A DNA stretch of 64,000 nucleotides from Sinotaia quadrata (GCA_028829895.1 CM054180.1:111961135-112025134), one strand, 5' to 3'; shown: positions 1 through 12,024, counted from the stretch's first letter. The notes: generated by a model not told the origin, from the letters alone. Made by a program: numbers and translations.

Positions 1-291
1 GAAATTGAATGTGGAGAGAAAATTATTAAAATATGAATTTTATCACACATTAAGCAGAGACGCAACATCCATTCATATACTGAAGTTATTAAAAAATAAG
101 GAATCGTTGAAATTTAAAACAATACAATGGTGAAAAGGTTAAATAAAATCCCATTACCAAACTAGGTGTAATAAATGGATAAAGGGGCATATGAGTTTGC
201 TAGGAATAAAGTGTAAATACGGGGAAACGTGTTGGGTGGATATCATATAAATATATCAGTTAAAATTGTGTATCAAAGAATTGAAACATAC
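1..291 (-). other. Copy A, partial intron 1
   Basis: Begins with the donor GTATGT on the minus strand (286-291), straight after exon 1 of copy A. The rest of gene A lies beyond the left edge of the window. The sequence is alignable by eye with the start of intron 1 in copies B (about 20870-21061) and C (about 46400-46596). No coding signal was seen. Confidence 0.7.
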
Positions 292-1383
292 CTTTTCTGT
301 CCCAGTAGCAAAACTGAAAATCGGTTCTATCATTTTGCTTAATTTTTTCTCCACTTGTGATATCAAGTCCCTGTCAATTTTAAGCGTTACCGTTAGACAA
401 GAATTTCTGTCTTGTGGCACATATGTGTCAAGATTATCGACACGACTTTCGAGGTTTGTTACCATGGACATTATTAATAAGTTGTCATTTGCCATCTGCA
501 GCGCACGCTTAATTAGCTCTTGATGGGAGGTCACTCTTACACGTTTATCAGATATTATGCTCTTTTGTTCATGGACAGTACCTTTCAATTTGTCGTTTTC
601 TTTAGTTACGAGTTTCTTCAGTCGTTTCCTGCAGGTCTCCACCGACTTCAAAAGACTGTCGCACGTTGTATCTATTTCTGCAAGAGCAGAATTAGTACTT
701 TTCTCAGACTTTAATAAACGCTCTTCTAATTCTGTTATGGCATGGCTCAAGAAGGATTCTGCTGCATTTAGTTTCTTTTCCATTTCCAGTAACGATTGCT
801 TACATCTTCCAGACATTTCTGATATATATGTGACTTCCGAACATGCGCGGTGTTGTACTCTAGTGCACTGCCGACAGATGAGAACATTGTGATCCACACA
901 GACGAGTTCTGCAGTATAATACGGGTGGACAGAGCAAGATGCTTGGCGACGTTCTGGTATGAATGTTGCCAAATCTTTTACTTTATGGAAACTTGTTGAT
1001 GGAAGTATTCTATGAACCTCAATGCAGACTTGACACAATTTGATATTACAGTGCAGACACAGGGATATCGCATCGGCGTTATTGTGCACGTGACACACAT
1101 GCTTTTCACTGAATATATTCAGGCTCTCGACCATTGCAGACATGGCATAATCTGTAGGCAAGGAATCTACAAAGACATCCCAGTTTTTTAAATTATAATG
1201 TTTGGGATCCACGATAATGCTACGACACAGTGGACACAACGCTTCTGTTTTCGTCTTCATCCAATTGACCAGACAACCACGACACAGCAGGTGTGCGCAA
1301 GGAAGGATTTTAGGATCAGAATACTTTTCGTGACAAACAGGACAATCCGTAGTCCGCATTTCCATGTCCGATGTCGCCATCAT
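292..1383 (-). CDS. TRIM-NHR family gene copy A, exon 1 (RING, two B-boxes, coiled coil); partial gene
   Basis: This is the N-terminal exon of a predicted TRIM-like E3 ubiquitin ligase. The RING ligands are complete: C14, C17, C29, H31, C34, C37, C50 and C53 (C3HC4). Two B-box zinc fingers follow (roughly residues 97-133 and 149-181). A long, charged, heptad-like coiled coil then runs to about residue 330. The start has two adjacent ATGs at 1383 and 1380; the second aligns with the single start of copies B and C, so it may be the real one. The open frame continues into the intron, but the conserved donor after GAA-AAG (donor GTATGT at 286-291) ends the exon in phase 0. A minus-strand acceptor AG at 1389-1390, just ahead of the ATG, implies an upstream 5' UTR exon. 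Relative to B and C it lacks four residues (LTAC in B) between the B-boxes. NHR exons are expected to the left, outside the window. Confidence 0.88.
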
Positions 1384-2686
1384 GAGAACTGTGATAATAA
1401 TTTATCGTGAAATATATTTATTTATGACAACTCTCTCGTATGTGATAACTGTTTTAAATTACTTCTTTATAGACAGTAATTTATTTGTATATAAAACTAA
1501 CAACTTTTAACTGTTTCATTTAAATTTTGAATGTCAGTTTGATCTCACATTCAGAAATTGTCAATTATTCTACTTTTGGGCCTAGTGTCAGTAATACCAA
1601 ATTCATTTTCTCAGAAGATACTGCAATGATAAATATCAAATTATTTAGCAAACAAATACATAAATATTGCAGTAACGTAGTGGTAACTCTTAACACTTTT
1701 ATTTTACAAACTGTGGATACTTTCTGTTAATAATATACAATTTAAGAAGTAACAGGTCGTATTAATATTTCACACTTTCAGAATTAGAAAACAACTGTTA
1801 ACCTGTTTGACTGTTAAAAAGAAGCCACTATGAATATTTTATAATCTGCTACATAAATAGTTTACACAATTAATGAATAATGATAATAAATAAAGTATAG
1901 CAATTTTAAAGAATAATAATCACAAGTAACTGTGAAATTTCTTATTATGTGTAAAATTTAAATAAATAATTAACACAATCATGGTGGGTTGTAATAATGT
2001 AACATGTATGATAAAAACATAAACAGATCACTATTTTCATTACAATTAAAACATATTTTATTAATAAATTATGGACTGTTGATAGTATAAATAAAAAATG
2101 TCGAATAAGTTTGGAATTATATCAAGCATATCTTCAATAATAAATTATCACTTCTTAGTTCCTTTTAGAAACATATTCATACATAGATTGTATTGGAGGC
2201 AAAATATTTTCTAATCTAATATGAATAATGTTTATATTACATTTTTCATATTTACATTATCATGTAATATATCGAAACAAATATAAATTCAAAAATATTT
2301 ACTTCTAACAAAGCGCATTTAACAAGATGTATGATCAGTTAATTTGTAATATATCGCAGAAATGCCCAAGTTAATGAAAACAATTCATTTAAAATTAAAA
2401 TATAGTGTTGCATCTACTTATCCTTTATTCCAGTAATTATATATATATATATGTATACAAAAAATAATTGTTTAGCTCATTGTAACACTTATAGTCTCTA
2501 TTTGTGCATATTTTAAACATTAATACTAAGTTTTACAATTCATTTTAGTAAATAAAATCGATTGAACGAAAATAAAAACATATGCATTTGATTTAGTTGT
2601 CACGGTATTACAACTAATTATTACTTCAAACCTTAAATATAGATTTAAAGAAAAGATAAATTCAAAATTCAATTAAAAAATATTAG

Positions 2687-3130
2687 GTGTATTACTATCT
2701 TTGCCTTAGTGCCTCTGATGCTTTTATGAATTTTATTTTTAAAAAAACAACTTTACTTCAAAAACTAGTTCTGATTTTACATTCAGGGTGCAAATCTGTA
2801 CAAAGTGTCCTTGTTAAATCTCCGAAATATCTCACTGGATTAATTTCAAATTTAAAGATATATGGTTTGAATCGAATGTTAAAAATAGCATGTCAGATTC
2901 TTAACTCAGACAGACTTTTTTGTTGGAGTTAGAACTAACTTATCTTCAGGACTACGTCAGTCGGAATATGCAGCGTTAAGACTTCGTATACCAGTGTGAA
3001 CTTACTCAGCAAAGCGGGCTAGGCACGTGTTTTTGCATTGCAGTTGATAGTTTCTTATATATTTCTATTGATCTGAATGAAAATAAATGTTCCTGCAAGT
3101 GATGTTTGTCACCAGATACTTTTGGTGACG
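2687..3130. repeat. Duplicated block, copy 1 (partner at 28748-29110)
   Basis: Aligns by eye with the spacer block at 28748-29110. Shared strings include GGTTTGAATCGAATGTTA, CTCAGACAGA and TTCTTCAGGAC, with indels between them. Neither copy has a sustained reading frame. Its distance from the nearest exon 1 differs (1.3 kb in A, 6.6 kb in B), so it may be a rearranged piece of the ancestral unit or a dispersed element. Confidence 0.55.
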
Positions 3131-3179
3131 TCATAATAATACATAATACAAAATATTTCCTATTTTAAGGATCCATCTT

Positions 3180-3415
3180 TTAGTTTAATTTTAGAATATA
3201 TTCTGTATTTGTCTTGGTTTTTTTCTTCTTTAACTTTAAGCAACACGCTCCACACAATTAAAAGTTCATTTCTCTCTCTCTCTCTATTTTTTTTTCTGTC
3301 TCTGTCCCTGTCTCTCCATCTCTATCCGTCCCTAACATAGTCCCTCCTTATACTACAGTCTCTGAAATTACCTCTTTATATCTGTTTATGGATGTTTTAC
3401 ATCTCATTAATAATG

Positions 3416-3420
<5 letters not shown>
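3180..3420. repeat. CT-rich dispersed segment
   Basis: A pyrimidine-rich stretch with the phrases TTCTGTATTTGT, CTCCACACAATTAAAA and AAATTACCTCTTTATAT. It recurs in intron 2 of copy B (about 17540-17780 and 18200-18520) and partly in copy C (about 43800-44000). It is a low-complexity dispersed repeat with no coding content. Confidence 0.5.

Positions 3421-3468
<48 letters not shown>
3421..3468. repeat. (GT)n microsatellite
   Basis: About 24 GT units with no interruption except at the end. Confidence 0.97.
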
Positions 3469-3471
<3 letters not shown>

Positions 3472-3690
3472 TGTGTCCGCACTCGAAACACGATCACAAA
3501 TATGCATTAATACATAGCGTAAGGAATTAAATGAAAGCATTAAATAAATATATATGACGAATCAGAATACAAATAAATATGTAAATGCGTAACATGATGG
3601 ATTGCAATAATGCCTAGCTTATCACGTAAATGAATGTGTTCAATTGTTGATCTTGTTAATACAGATAATTTGAAACCGCGAATGCCACAC

Positions 3691-3745
3691 AAGGGAAACG
3701 ATTAGCAACGGAAAATAAGTAATATACAAGGAGTTGTTCCCCTTA
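3691..3745. other. Conserved inverted repeat (hairpin) upstream of copy A
   Basis: The arm AAGGGAAAC is followed about 35 bases later by GTTCCCCTT, a hairpin with one mismatch. The same structure occurs upstream of copy B (24697-24751, perfect) and copy C (50133-50187), and a fourth time at 52955-53009 (perfect). It is followed by a conserved 'gggtttacaacactatc'-like tail. Function unknown; it could be the end of an old element or a structured transcript segment. Confidence 0.55.
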
Positions 3746-4749
3746 GTAGAAGTCCTGTAAATAGTACTGGTTTTACAACACTATCCATAACTTGCACTGG
3801 GTTTACGTTGCAACACTATCCATACATATGCACAAAATCTAAATTATCGTCTAAATTTTAACTTCATGTTGATGAATATACATGTAGCAATGTTTAATAG
3901 GCCGAAATCGTAATTAATCGCCTAAACATCAGCATGGCGCATATGTGAAACTGAAAGTAGAGAAAACAATATTCGGAATAATTTCTTTTGTATGATCATT
4001 AACGAAAATTTAATGTTGGATATATATCGCAAACAGTCAGTAGCTATGTACAATAGTGAATATGAGTGATTTTATACTGAAAGTAATTTAAACTTACATG
4101 ATTATAGAACACAGATGAAAATCTGGAACACAACAGCCAACCTCACAGTACATAATTATTCACGTGACATAGCATGTGATCTCACTTATCATGTGATTCT
4201 TCTTCGCATAATGAGTGCCTAAGCAAAGTGATTCTATTAATGTTAATGTTAGGTTTAAGTATCTATTTTTAGTTATATTCAATGTGTTACTATGTCCTTT
4301 GAGAGAAGTAATTTTAATTTGTAAAGCATATGAAGAAACATTTGATTATCGATACATTAAATTTTGTACAAACTGCAAGTTTGTATAAAGTGAGTAGGCC
4401 ATATATTCCATTAATAAAATAGAATATTTGAAATAACAATTATGCAAAACCTTTTCCCTACATTGAAGCTGTTTGTAAACTTTTATCTGTGAAACATTCC
4501 AAGGGCTTCTACTTTCACTATCAATTGATAAAATTATGAAGTCGCTAATATCTAGACTATCTTGTAGTAATGGCAATTAATACTTTCAATATAATATAAT
4601 TGTCTTTAAAATAATAATATAATTTTTATTCTATATTTTTATTCGTCTTTATGTTCCGAGTACTTATGTATGAAAGATCAGTATATGAACTGTTACTGTA
4701 AAATCATTTACGATTTAGGCTATCCATAATAATTGAAATTATTTATATT

Positions 4750-4752
<3 letters not shown>

Positions 4753-4794
<42 letters not shown>
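4753..4794. repeat. (CA)n microsatellite
   Basis: About 21 uninterrupted CA units. Confidence 0.97.
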
Positions 4795-4795
<1 letters not shown>

Positions 4796-5793
4796 TACAG
4801 CAATACAAGGAAGATTCAAAACTGATACAACGCAATAATCATATTAAACTCACATAACAAATGAACGCCACAAAAATAAAGTGAAGTCACACGACAGAGC
4901 GGAACAAGGAAATATTATTAATTCTTCTATTTAATAAAAAGCCAGAAAAGAATAAATAGTGAAACAAAACGAATAAGAGATAATGGTAAATGTTACTTAC
5001 AAAATATAGAAAATCTCCAATGTTATTCCAATTCAGAGTCCTGTAATCAGTGTGTGGCACCATAATACCTCCTGTCTCCGATATGATTTATATTATGAAT
5101 TTCTTATCATTTAATAATGCATATTCGCTTATCAGTGGTTAAATCTTAATTTAGGATCTGTTTTCCCATATGAATTTCTCATCCATATACCACTGCAAGT
5201 AAACATACCATCAGCACATAATTATCTGTTCGCAGGTGGAAATTCTTACTTAATGAGTAATGTATTTCATCAGTTTACTAACATTCATCCAATCACTGAC
5301 TTGTCACGTCCACATCCACCCACTGACTACTCCACACATGTATCAATTAACAAGCGTAAGAAGGGATTAAAAAAAAATAAAGATTTATTATAAAAATAAA
5401 TACAACTAAGTTTTGAAACAGTCACGTATATATACTATTAAATAAATGTTCAAGTTATCTCATATACAGTCAATATTGACAATTAACATTTAACACACAC
5501 ATAATATGATAAATGTTTAACACACATACATAATATGATAAGATTTCACTCACCCAAGAACACTACACTAATGATGTACACTTTGTCTTACTGAGGTGGA
5601 TCGTCACTAAATCAAGCAGAATTCTTGGATAGTTCCTGAACGGTACCCGTCACACAAGGTTTTCCCTTGAGTCACCACACAAATTCTAATGATAACTTTC
5701 ACTAACATCATCTACAAAAGAATATAGTCATTGACTAGCAGGAATCTGTTTAGCTTTCTGAGTCTGACAAAACTTCATGGCAAAAATCGGAGA

Positions 5794-6107
5794 TTATATA
5801 ACACCTTCGAAAGCAATGGGGATTTTAGATTGTGTGGCTTCAAGCACGTGAGTACCCTGTCGAATATGGTTCAAACCCGCATTGCCGACTCCTGAAGCCA
5901 CTACAATGATATGGTCCAGTTCATTGGCCCTGACCATTCCTAAATGGGCGACTTTTGCCAGCACCCTGAAAAAAAAAAGACTCTGAATAAGCTCGCCAGC
6001 TGAACTCTCGTCAAGGCCAGGGATTGTTCAGCACTATCCGGTGCATAGCCTAATTCTATTGCTGCGACTACCGAGACTAAAACAACTTCTATTCTAACGG
6101 TTGCCAT
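5794..6107 (-). CDS. Unrecognised small coding-like region, broken at a T10 run
   Basis: On the minus strand an ATG at 6107 opens a frame of about 43 residues beginning MATVRIEVVLVSVVAAIELG, with a hydrophobic start that could be a signal or membrane segment. It reaches a run of ten T (on this strand) ending in CAG. After that run a different frame is open for about 56 residues to a TAA at 5794-5796, with phrases such as HIIVVASGVGNAG and LEATQSKIPIAFEG. The T-run plus CAG also looks like a 3' splice site, so two readings are possible: a two-exon product, or one ORF frameshifted in the homopolymer. It is richer in GC than its surroundings and has no second copy in the window, so it does not belong to the tandem gene unit. 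I do not recognise the family; a transposon-encoded protein or a decayed gene are both possible. Confidence 0.35.
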
Positions 6108-7329
6108 AAATGTAAATATACTTTAAAACAGTAAACACCTTTAAGTACTATTTATAATAACTTGTTATCAACTGACTATATACAATACATAATAACATAT
6201 GCAAACTGTTGCCTCGGAATCATTTCAGGGTGGAAAGGTCAAATGTGAAAAGAAAAAGGTGTTACACAGCAATATTAGGAATGACTACTGGCGTTGTCAG
6301 ATTTTAAATTTCACATCGATGTAATTTCACATATAATTATCTTTAGTAAATCTCGCGTAACATTAATATAACTTTTACATTTGTTTCTTCTTTCTGCAGC
6401 CACTTGTATCTTCTGACTTCGTTCCCTGTCATTGCGTGGCTTGCTATATTCTCGTTTTGACGATCTGTAAAATACATTGCTCTATGCGTGTATCTGTACA
6501 TTTAGTTTTCTCATTAATGTCATTGCTTTTGTACAGTCCAATGAGTGCACCTTACCAATTTTCAGTATTTTTCGATAAAAGTACTGATCATTTGAGTAAA
6601 TATTCAAACTCAACACATTTTCGAATGACAAAAAATGGAGATGTGAAAATAAATGTAACATTAGCATAAATAAAATGCGAAATTTTAACTCTAATTCATT
6701 ATGTTTACTACAAAGACAGCAGTGATGTATTTCTTTTGAAATATTAATTGTATTTTAAAGGCAAGGGTGCATTTTATTTTTAGTTCATTATTATTCATAC
6801 AGTAATGGGATACCATTTCGTTTGAAATGATAAGTAGCCATCTTGTTTTTATTATCGCTTACAAATTTGGTGGTGAACACCACCCTAGATAATGGAATAA
6901 TTTGCATTGAAAGCAAGAGACGTAATCCAGAAGCATAACGCACTACCGAAATGTAGAGATATATTATTTCCCTTAGAGCAATAATTGAAGACGTGTTTAA
7001 TAAACGGTCATTTCAACACATCACAATCCACTTGCTACGTAAACTATCTGTAAGATTGCATACATTTAAAATGGAGTTATAACGTGATAAACTGGTAAAC
7101 TTAGCACTGTTCCCCTGATCATGGTTTATATTCCAGAGAAAAAGCATGCCTATCGCATGCTATATGAACATCCAGGTTTATTGTTTGTAAACTGCTACAA
7201 CCGACTCTGATAAAGGCTGGAATGGCGTGTACGTGTAAGAACACATTGGACTCTACTAACGTGTGGCAGCAAGAGTTGTTGACCACCTGAACAATTCTTA
7301 GTGTAGAGAAATTGTTGGACACGCAACAT
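6108..7329. other. Spacer without recognised gene; contains a perfect short palindrome
   Basis: No exon was recognised. At 6869-6884 the sequence GGTGGTGAACACCACC is a perfect inverted repeat (7-base arms, 2-base loop). Two short overlapping ORFs near 6440-6670 have no family features and look random. Confidence 0.5.
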
Positions 7330-7730
7330 ATATTGTTCTGTTTGAAAGTATGTCTACTTGAACAAGTGTTTCTAGTATGAATATATGTCCACATTTAAGC
7401 CAAGTCTCTAGCATTAATATATGTCTATATTTACCCGTGTTTCTAGTATGAATATAATATATCCACATTTAAGCTGTGTCTCTTAAGCCACATTAATATA
7501 ATATGTCCACATTTAAGCCGAGTCTCTAACATTAATATATGTCTATATTTAACCCGTGTTTCTAGTATTAATATAATATGTCCACATTTAAGCTGTGTCT
7601 CTAATATTAATATATGTCTATATTTAACCCGTGTTTCTAGTATGAATATAATATGTCCACATTTAAGACGTGTCTCTAACATTAATATAATATTCCACAT
7701 TTAACCCGTGTTTCTAGCATGAATATATAT
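7330..7730. repeat. Minisatellite, about 45-bp alternating units
   Basis: Tandem, imperfect units alternate two halves. One is built on TCTCTAACATTAATATA-TGTC and the other on CCCGTGTTTCTAGTATGAATATAATATGTCCACATTTAAG-like sequence. Open frames through it arise only from the repeat. Confidence 0.85.
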
Positions 7731-7734
7731 ATTT

Positions 7735-8130
7735 CGTTGTCTTTCGCGGTCTAGGAGTGACTAAGTCAAGCCCTAGGGTACGTCACTAATTACCTCCTTC
7801 CCCAAGTGTTACTTGTCCAAGATAACCGGCCCTAGCTGAACTATCTCGTCCAAGAGTCGTTGTCTTCGCCCTCACATTACCTCCCAATTCGATGACGGGC
7901 CTACCCTAAGAAATATGTTTTTGTCGTCGTTATTACGTCATTGGCTGAGCCACACCATCATATACACATTTACCCCTCTTTAGAAATAAGGAGAGTGGAT
8001 CGGTAAAATAATAACAATTTATTAAAAGAAAAGAAATCAATAATAATCAAGTTACAGATAGAATGACAATTGAATTACGCTCAAGGTGAGGTGTTAGAGA
8101 TTCACAGATCTCTCAAAAGCTTATCCCACT
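7735..8130. repeat. Dispersed repeat R1, copy 1 (possible LTR remnant)
   Basis: Matches 25740-26190 over shared strings such as GAGTGACTA-GTCAAGCC, CCAAGTGTTAC-TGTC, ATTACGTCATTGGC and the 3' phrase AACAATTTATTAAAA. On the minus strand the last phrase contains AATAAA, followed by a GC-richer stretch, as in the R-U5 part of an LTR. No termini or target-site duplication were found, so LTR identity is tentative. Confidence 0.5.
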
Positions 8131-8853
8131 AAACTTTAAATTAGGAACATTAATCATGAGTTAATTCCCTAGAACAATTACTAGGAGATTATACAATTAG
8201 AAAAATGAATAATTTCAGTATGTTGCCTAGAACAATTACTAGGACTTCAAAAAATATATTGTCTTCTCCTTTAGTAAGAAGTTTTCCACCAATGGAAATG
8301 TTGTGTGACAGTAAATGCTTGTCTTTAAAAGAATATAATGTCTTTAAAATAACATTAGTAAACATCAAATGTGAACTTGTCATGTTCTGGACATCCTTTC
8401 AATACAGAAAATTAAAAGTGTAAAACAATACAGGTGCGTATTTCTAGTGTCAAAGATTGGTTTGAATTGCTATTGCCGGAAAGCACATAAAAGAGACACA
8501 GCCTATAAACATAATGATCAAGAAAACTGTTGTTGACTGCAAGTAAATCTTCATTTTATTAAAGAATGTCATCAAATACACAACCAAGAAGTTTATAAAA
8601 ACAAATAAAATGTGCTATTAAAAATAAATATTACAATGCAAAAATACTTTTTAAAATTAAATTAAGAAAGCTTATAAGCATATAGCACATTACACATAAT
8701 AATTCTATGAATTCAGCAAATTACACGGTAGATTATAAAAAAAAATAGAAAACAATTGGCACGAAGAAAAGATGGCCAATGTAGTGATTTGTTGGTTACT
8801 AGTAAACATGCTATTTTGTGGACGTTATCTCTATCAGTGCAAGTGAAATTATG

Positions 8854-9108
8854 GGTTCTATGACATCTGGGCGGGCGACAAGTGGCGAACTTCAACTAGC
8901 TACTAACACGTGCCTAGCAATAACTGGCGAACAGCAAGTGAATTGTGCATAATACGATATACAACATCTTGCTAAACAACAGGAAAACCTAAGTAAGTAT
9001 CTAATTTATTCTACAGATGTAAGTTATGTGTAAGCCAGGTGTCGCTAGCCGGCTGTGTCTAGCCAGTTGTTCCAAACCTCTTGTCGCCCGCCCACCTGTC
9101 GGGCCACC
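8854..9108. mobile_element. 255-bp MITE with terminal inverted repeats and 8-bp target-site duplication
   Basis: The element starts GGTTCTATGACATCTGGGCG and ends with an inverted match (right end reverse complement GGTGGCCCGACAGGTGGGCG). The TIR core GGGCGGGCGACAAG is shared exactly. It is flanked by identical 8-bp repeats AAATTATG (8846-8853 and 9109-9116). Copy C carries the uninterrupted site (AAATTACG, about 34257-34264), which shows directly that this is an insertion. It has no coding capacity. An 8-bp duplication fits hAT, Merlin or P type DNA transposons; the superfamily is not resolved. Confidence 0.88.
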
Positions 9109-10599
9109 AAATTATGTTATTATTTTATTAATCAGCATTGTGTACTTTACCATGACAAAAATGTACTTTCCTATTTAAATCTTCAGTTTGTTTTTACAGG
9201 TAAAATTGTCATTCCTTATAAATAATATAGAAATATATAAAATCGTTAATGCAGTTGTGACACAATAGCAAAACTAAAATATGTGCATTTCAAATGTAAT
9301 TAAATAGCATGTAATGGGCGGCTTTTTCAAAACACGAGGAAACATTAGACGTTCCACATCACTGGCAAAGTAAAACTCATTAGGGAAGTACATATTGTCA
9401 TAATATTAATAACCTATAGTGAAGTTCCTTGTTTGAAATAAATTATTTTATTCAGCCACATAACATTTTATTTATTCGGTCACCATTAAAGATTTGTAAC
9501 ATTATGACGTCACATTTAACGTCGGTTAGTATCATGTAAACTCAATGAGAAGCAACCACATCATCTGTCTTGGAATTTGACTCCATACTGTTTTATACTT
9601 AAATATGTATACGTGGATCTTGTACGTTTTCGGAGTTAATGCATATGTTCTACCTCAACCCCCCTCCCCTACAACATCCTCTCCTTAAGCTTCATTTGTG
9701 TCATTTTGTGATCAAATATGATGAGAGAATTTTAGAGATGACAGTAATGTCCAATCACGAGACATTAACTCACCCTTCAACCATTTCACTTCTTTGTATG
9801 CACTAGTTCAATTGATTCAGTGCAAAGACAGTTACACGACATGTTGCTGTCATTATTATGTAAATATTGTATTTTCTTCTAACGTCAAACAATATATTTT
9901 TAGCAGGGTCCAGTTCACCTTTAAATAGTAATTTCTAAAGCTCAAAGGGGACCTCCATCTTAATTTCCTTTTCTTCTTTTTACCGATTACAAAAATACTC
10001 CAAAATAATTAGAATACATTTATTTTAATATAAGCATAGGGGGAGTAATTATAAAGAAATGAAACATAACATTGATATCGGTATAATATTTACAAAACGA
10101 ACTAACATACAATATTCTTTTTTAAAAATCTCACTTTCTCAGGTCATTAAACTTTATATAAAAGTTTAAATAACAAACGCATTACATTATGTAAATGATC
10201 CTCTATGATATAGTCTTCCTTTTCATTCGGAAACCAATGGAGTTTTGTCTGTTTTATACTTTTTCATTCGGCAGCACGAACGTATGCATTTAGGTTTACG
10301 TTTCTTTAGTCTTCAAACAGGATAATCTAGTCCGTCAACGTTGGTGAAATAAGAAGTTTTATTTTGCAATGGATACTGTTAGATTAATATGTAGGTAGAG
10401 CGCCATTAGTCTTTGAGGAAAATCATGCGTTATACATACATACATTAAGTAATGCAAAACTGTTGGATTTAGTATTGAAACGTCATCCTGCAATGACTGT
10501 GACATGTATGACACGTCACCATGGTACATCTCTGAAGTGTTTGTTGTTTGAGTAATATATTTAATAGCCAGCAGTACCTACGTGTACCAAAAGTTCAAA

Positions 10600-10760
10600 T
10601 CCTTTCATACAGGAGTTTATTTAGATTTAATTTTGTGAATAGAGGCATGTTTATTTAGATTTTCATTTGTGTCTAGAGAAATGTTGATTTAGATTTAAAT
10701 TCTTGGCTAGAGAAATGTTTATGTAAATTTAACTTTGTATCTAGAGAAATGTTTTTTTCC
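10600..10760. repeat. Minisatellite, about 37-bp units, about 4 copies
   Basis: Units are built on TTTATTTAGATTTAA...TGTCTAGAGAAATG. The orthologous place in copy C (35820-36035) has about six units. Confidence 0.8.
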
Positions 10761-11088
10761 ATTCTTTCAAGTAAACGTAACAAATTAGTTTCTTTCAATA
10801 ATATTTACTATTTGTACTGGCTCAACGCACGTACAGACATGGACAACCCCCACACAAACAAGCACACACTCATACACAGACATGTATTCATGTAATAAAA
10901 AGTACTGAAGAGAAAGGAAGGGAGAGAGGGGAGAGAGAGAACAACGTTGATACAGAGTAATATTTCATACGTTATAAACAAATATATATATTCTAAGTTA
11001 CAATTTTTTTGACTGAAATATTTAAACGTAATCATTTTGCAAATAATCATAGTGATAAGTTTTCGTAAAGATTATAATCTTTTAGCAG

Positions 11089-11094
11089 TTTATT
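11089..11094 (-). promoter_or_regulatory. Poly(A) signal of copy B
   Basis: AATAAA on the minus strand, 56 bases past the stop codon of exon 5. It is conserved at the same distance in copy C and nearly so in copy D. Confidence 0.6.
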
Positions 11095-11150
11095 AAACAG
11101 CTGAGTAATTCTTTCCCATTTCTTGCCGTTCAACTGAAGTCTAATGTAGT

Positions 11151-11183
11151 TCACTGGATAGATGATACAGGAAGAGTAGACAC
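11151..11183 (-). CDS. TRIM-NHR copy B, exon 5 (C-terminal tail and stop)
   Basis: This is the terminal coding exon. A minus-strand acceptor (ACAG, AG at 11184-11185) is followed in phase 0 by VSTLPVSSIQ and TGA. The first residues fit the end of an NHR domain, where a Val-Ser strand closes the fold. The same short tail is encoded in copy C (identical protein) and in D (ISTLP start, longer end). A different frame stays open longer from this acceptor, but the phase of exon 4 and the match between B, C and D favour the short reading. Confidence 0.75.
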   Translation of the reverse strand: MSTLPVSSIQ

Positions 11184-12024
11184 CTGTAAATGTCATGAAA
11201 TAAATTTTACATATCACAAGAGTTTATCTCTCAAGACAATCATAAATTGCTACCGTTTCTTACATAAAATAAGTGTCAGATGATTTCAAATGTAAGCAAA
11301 AATAAATATGTACACAGTATCATGTTTAATTAATCAGATTCAAAATTGTTTAATTTATCCGTGTTCACAAGTGCACAATAAAAGTATTCACTAGAGCTTA
11401 GTTATGTTCTGATGTATACAATCATGCTTAGACATGATCCCGTATTTTTCAAATGTGATCAATCATGTTAATCATATTCAGTAGTTAGGATCAGTAGTTT
11501 AAGCCCTGTATATCGCTTACAGTTTTAAACATCATTAAACATCATTATTCAGTAGTTAGGATCAGTAGTTTAAGCCCTGTCTGTTGCTTACAGTTTTAAA
11601 CATCATTAAACAATAGTCACGCTCAGTGGTGTTCAACAGCATTTCACTATGTTCACTAATGACACTAGAATGACTAGATTAAATCATTCCGTGTGTTCAG
11701 TAGTATTTCATAACGTTCACTAATGTCAGTAGATTAACCAAGTGTGTCGGAGTAAACTTGCCTACTCTTATTTGTGAAATTGTCAGAGTAACCCGACCTT
11801 GTTCTCTCCTTATGATGGTATTATTGTCAGAATTGGAAGTAATCAACTTGAGATGAGAATATGCTAGCAATTGCTGATGTAATGCAAACTAGTTCAAGTG
11901 GGTGAGAGGTCTATTTATTGTTTCTACAAGTGTTTCAAATATGACGCTTATGTTACTGTGCTTGACATTGTTTTATTATGCTGAACTTAGGTTTGCTTCT
12001 TGATTATATATTTGAGGCCAAGCA

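Larger units (their letters stand above)
1391..5793. other. 5' flank of copy A, no gene recognised
   Basis: AT-rich DNA with no convincing coding exon. About 3500-4680 is collinear with the 5' flanks of copy B (about 24540-25640) and copy C (about 49990-51085). The stretch 2687-3130 matches a block in the B-C spacer. The presumed 5' UTR exon and promoter of gene A should lie somewhere here, but I could not place them. Microsatellites and a conserved hairpin are listed separately. Confidence 0.5.
8190..11088. other. 3' flank of copy B
   Basis: No coding exon was seen. It is collinear with the 3' flank of copy C (about 33680-36441), apart from a 255-bp insertion (8854-9108) here and larger minisatellites in C. 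The shared landmarks GTAATGGGCGGCTTTTTCAA and ATTATGACGTCACATTTAAC occur in both. This flank marks the left part of the duplication unit. Confidence 0.7.

Noticed and set aside
256..291. Extension of exon 1 to the in-frame stop, giving tails like VCFNSL in all copies
   Set aside because: A conserved GTATGT donor interrupts the frame, and the NHR exons join in phase 0, so the tail is intron read-through.
266..892. Plus-strand ORFs opposite exon 1 of A, B and C (also 21105-21641 and 46640-47176)
   Set aside because: They are shadows of the RING/B-box exon; they recur only because the real exon is repeated, and they have no domain features.
5870..5900. Pol III B-box-like GGGTTTGAACC on the minus strand, suggesting a SINE
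   Set aside because: It lies in an open reading frame, has no A box at proper distance and no other copy in the window.
7443..7700. 85-codon minus-strand ORF with ETRLKCGHII repeats
   Set aside because: By-product of the 45-bp minisatellite.
11053..11183. Longer last-exon frame starting VYSSCIIYPVNYIRLQL in B
   Set aside because: It needs a phase that exon 4 does not supply, and copy D shares the STLP-x-SS reading, not this one.
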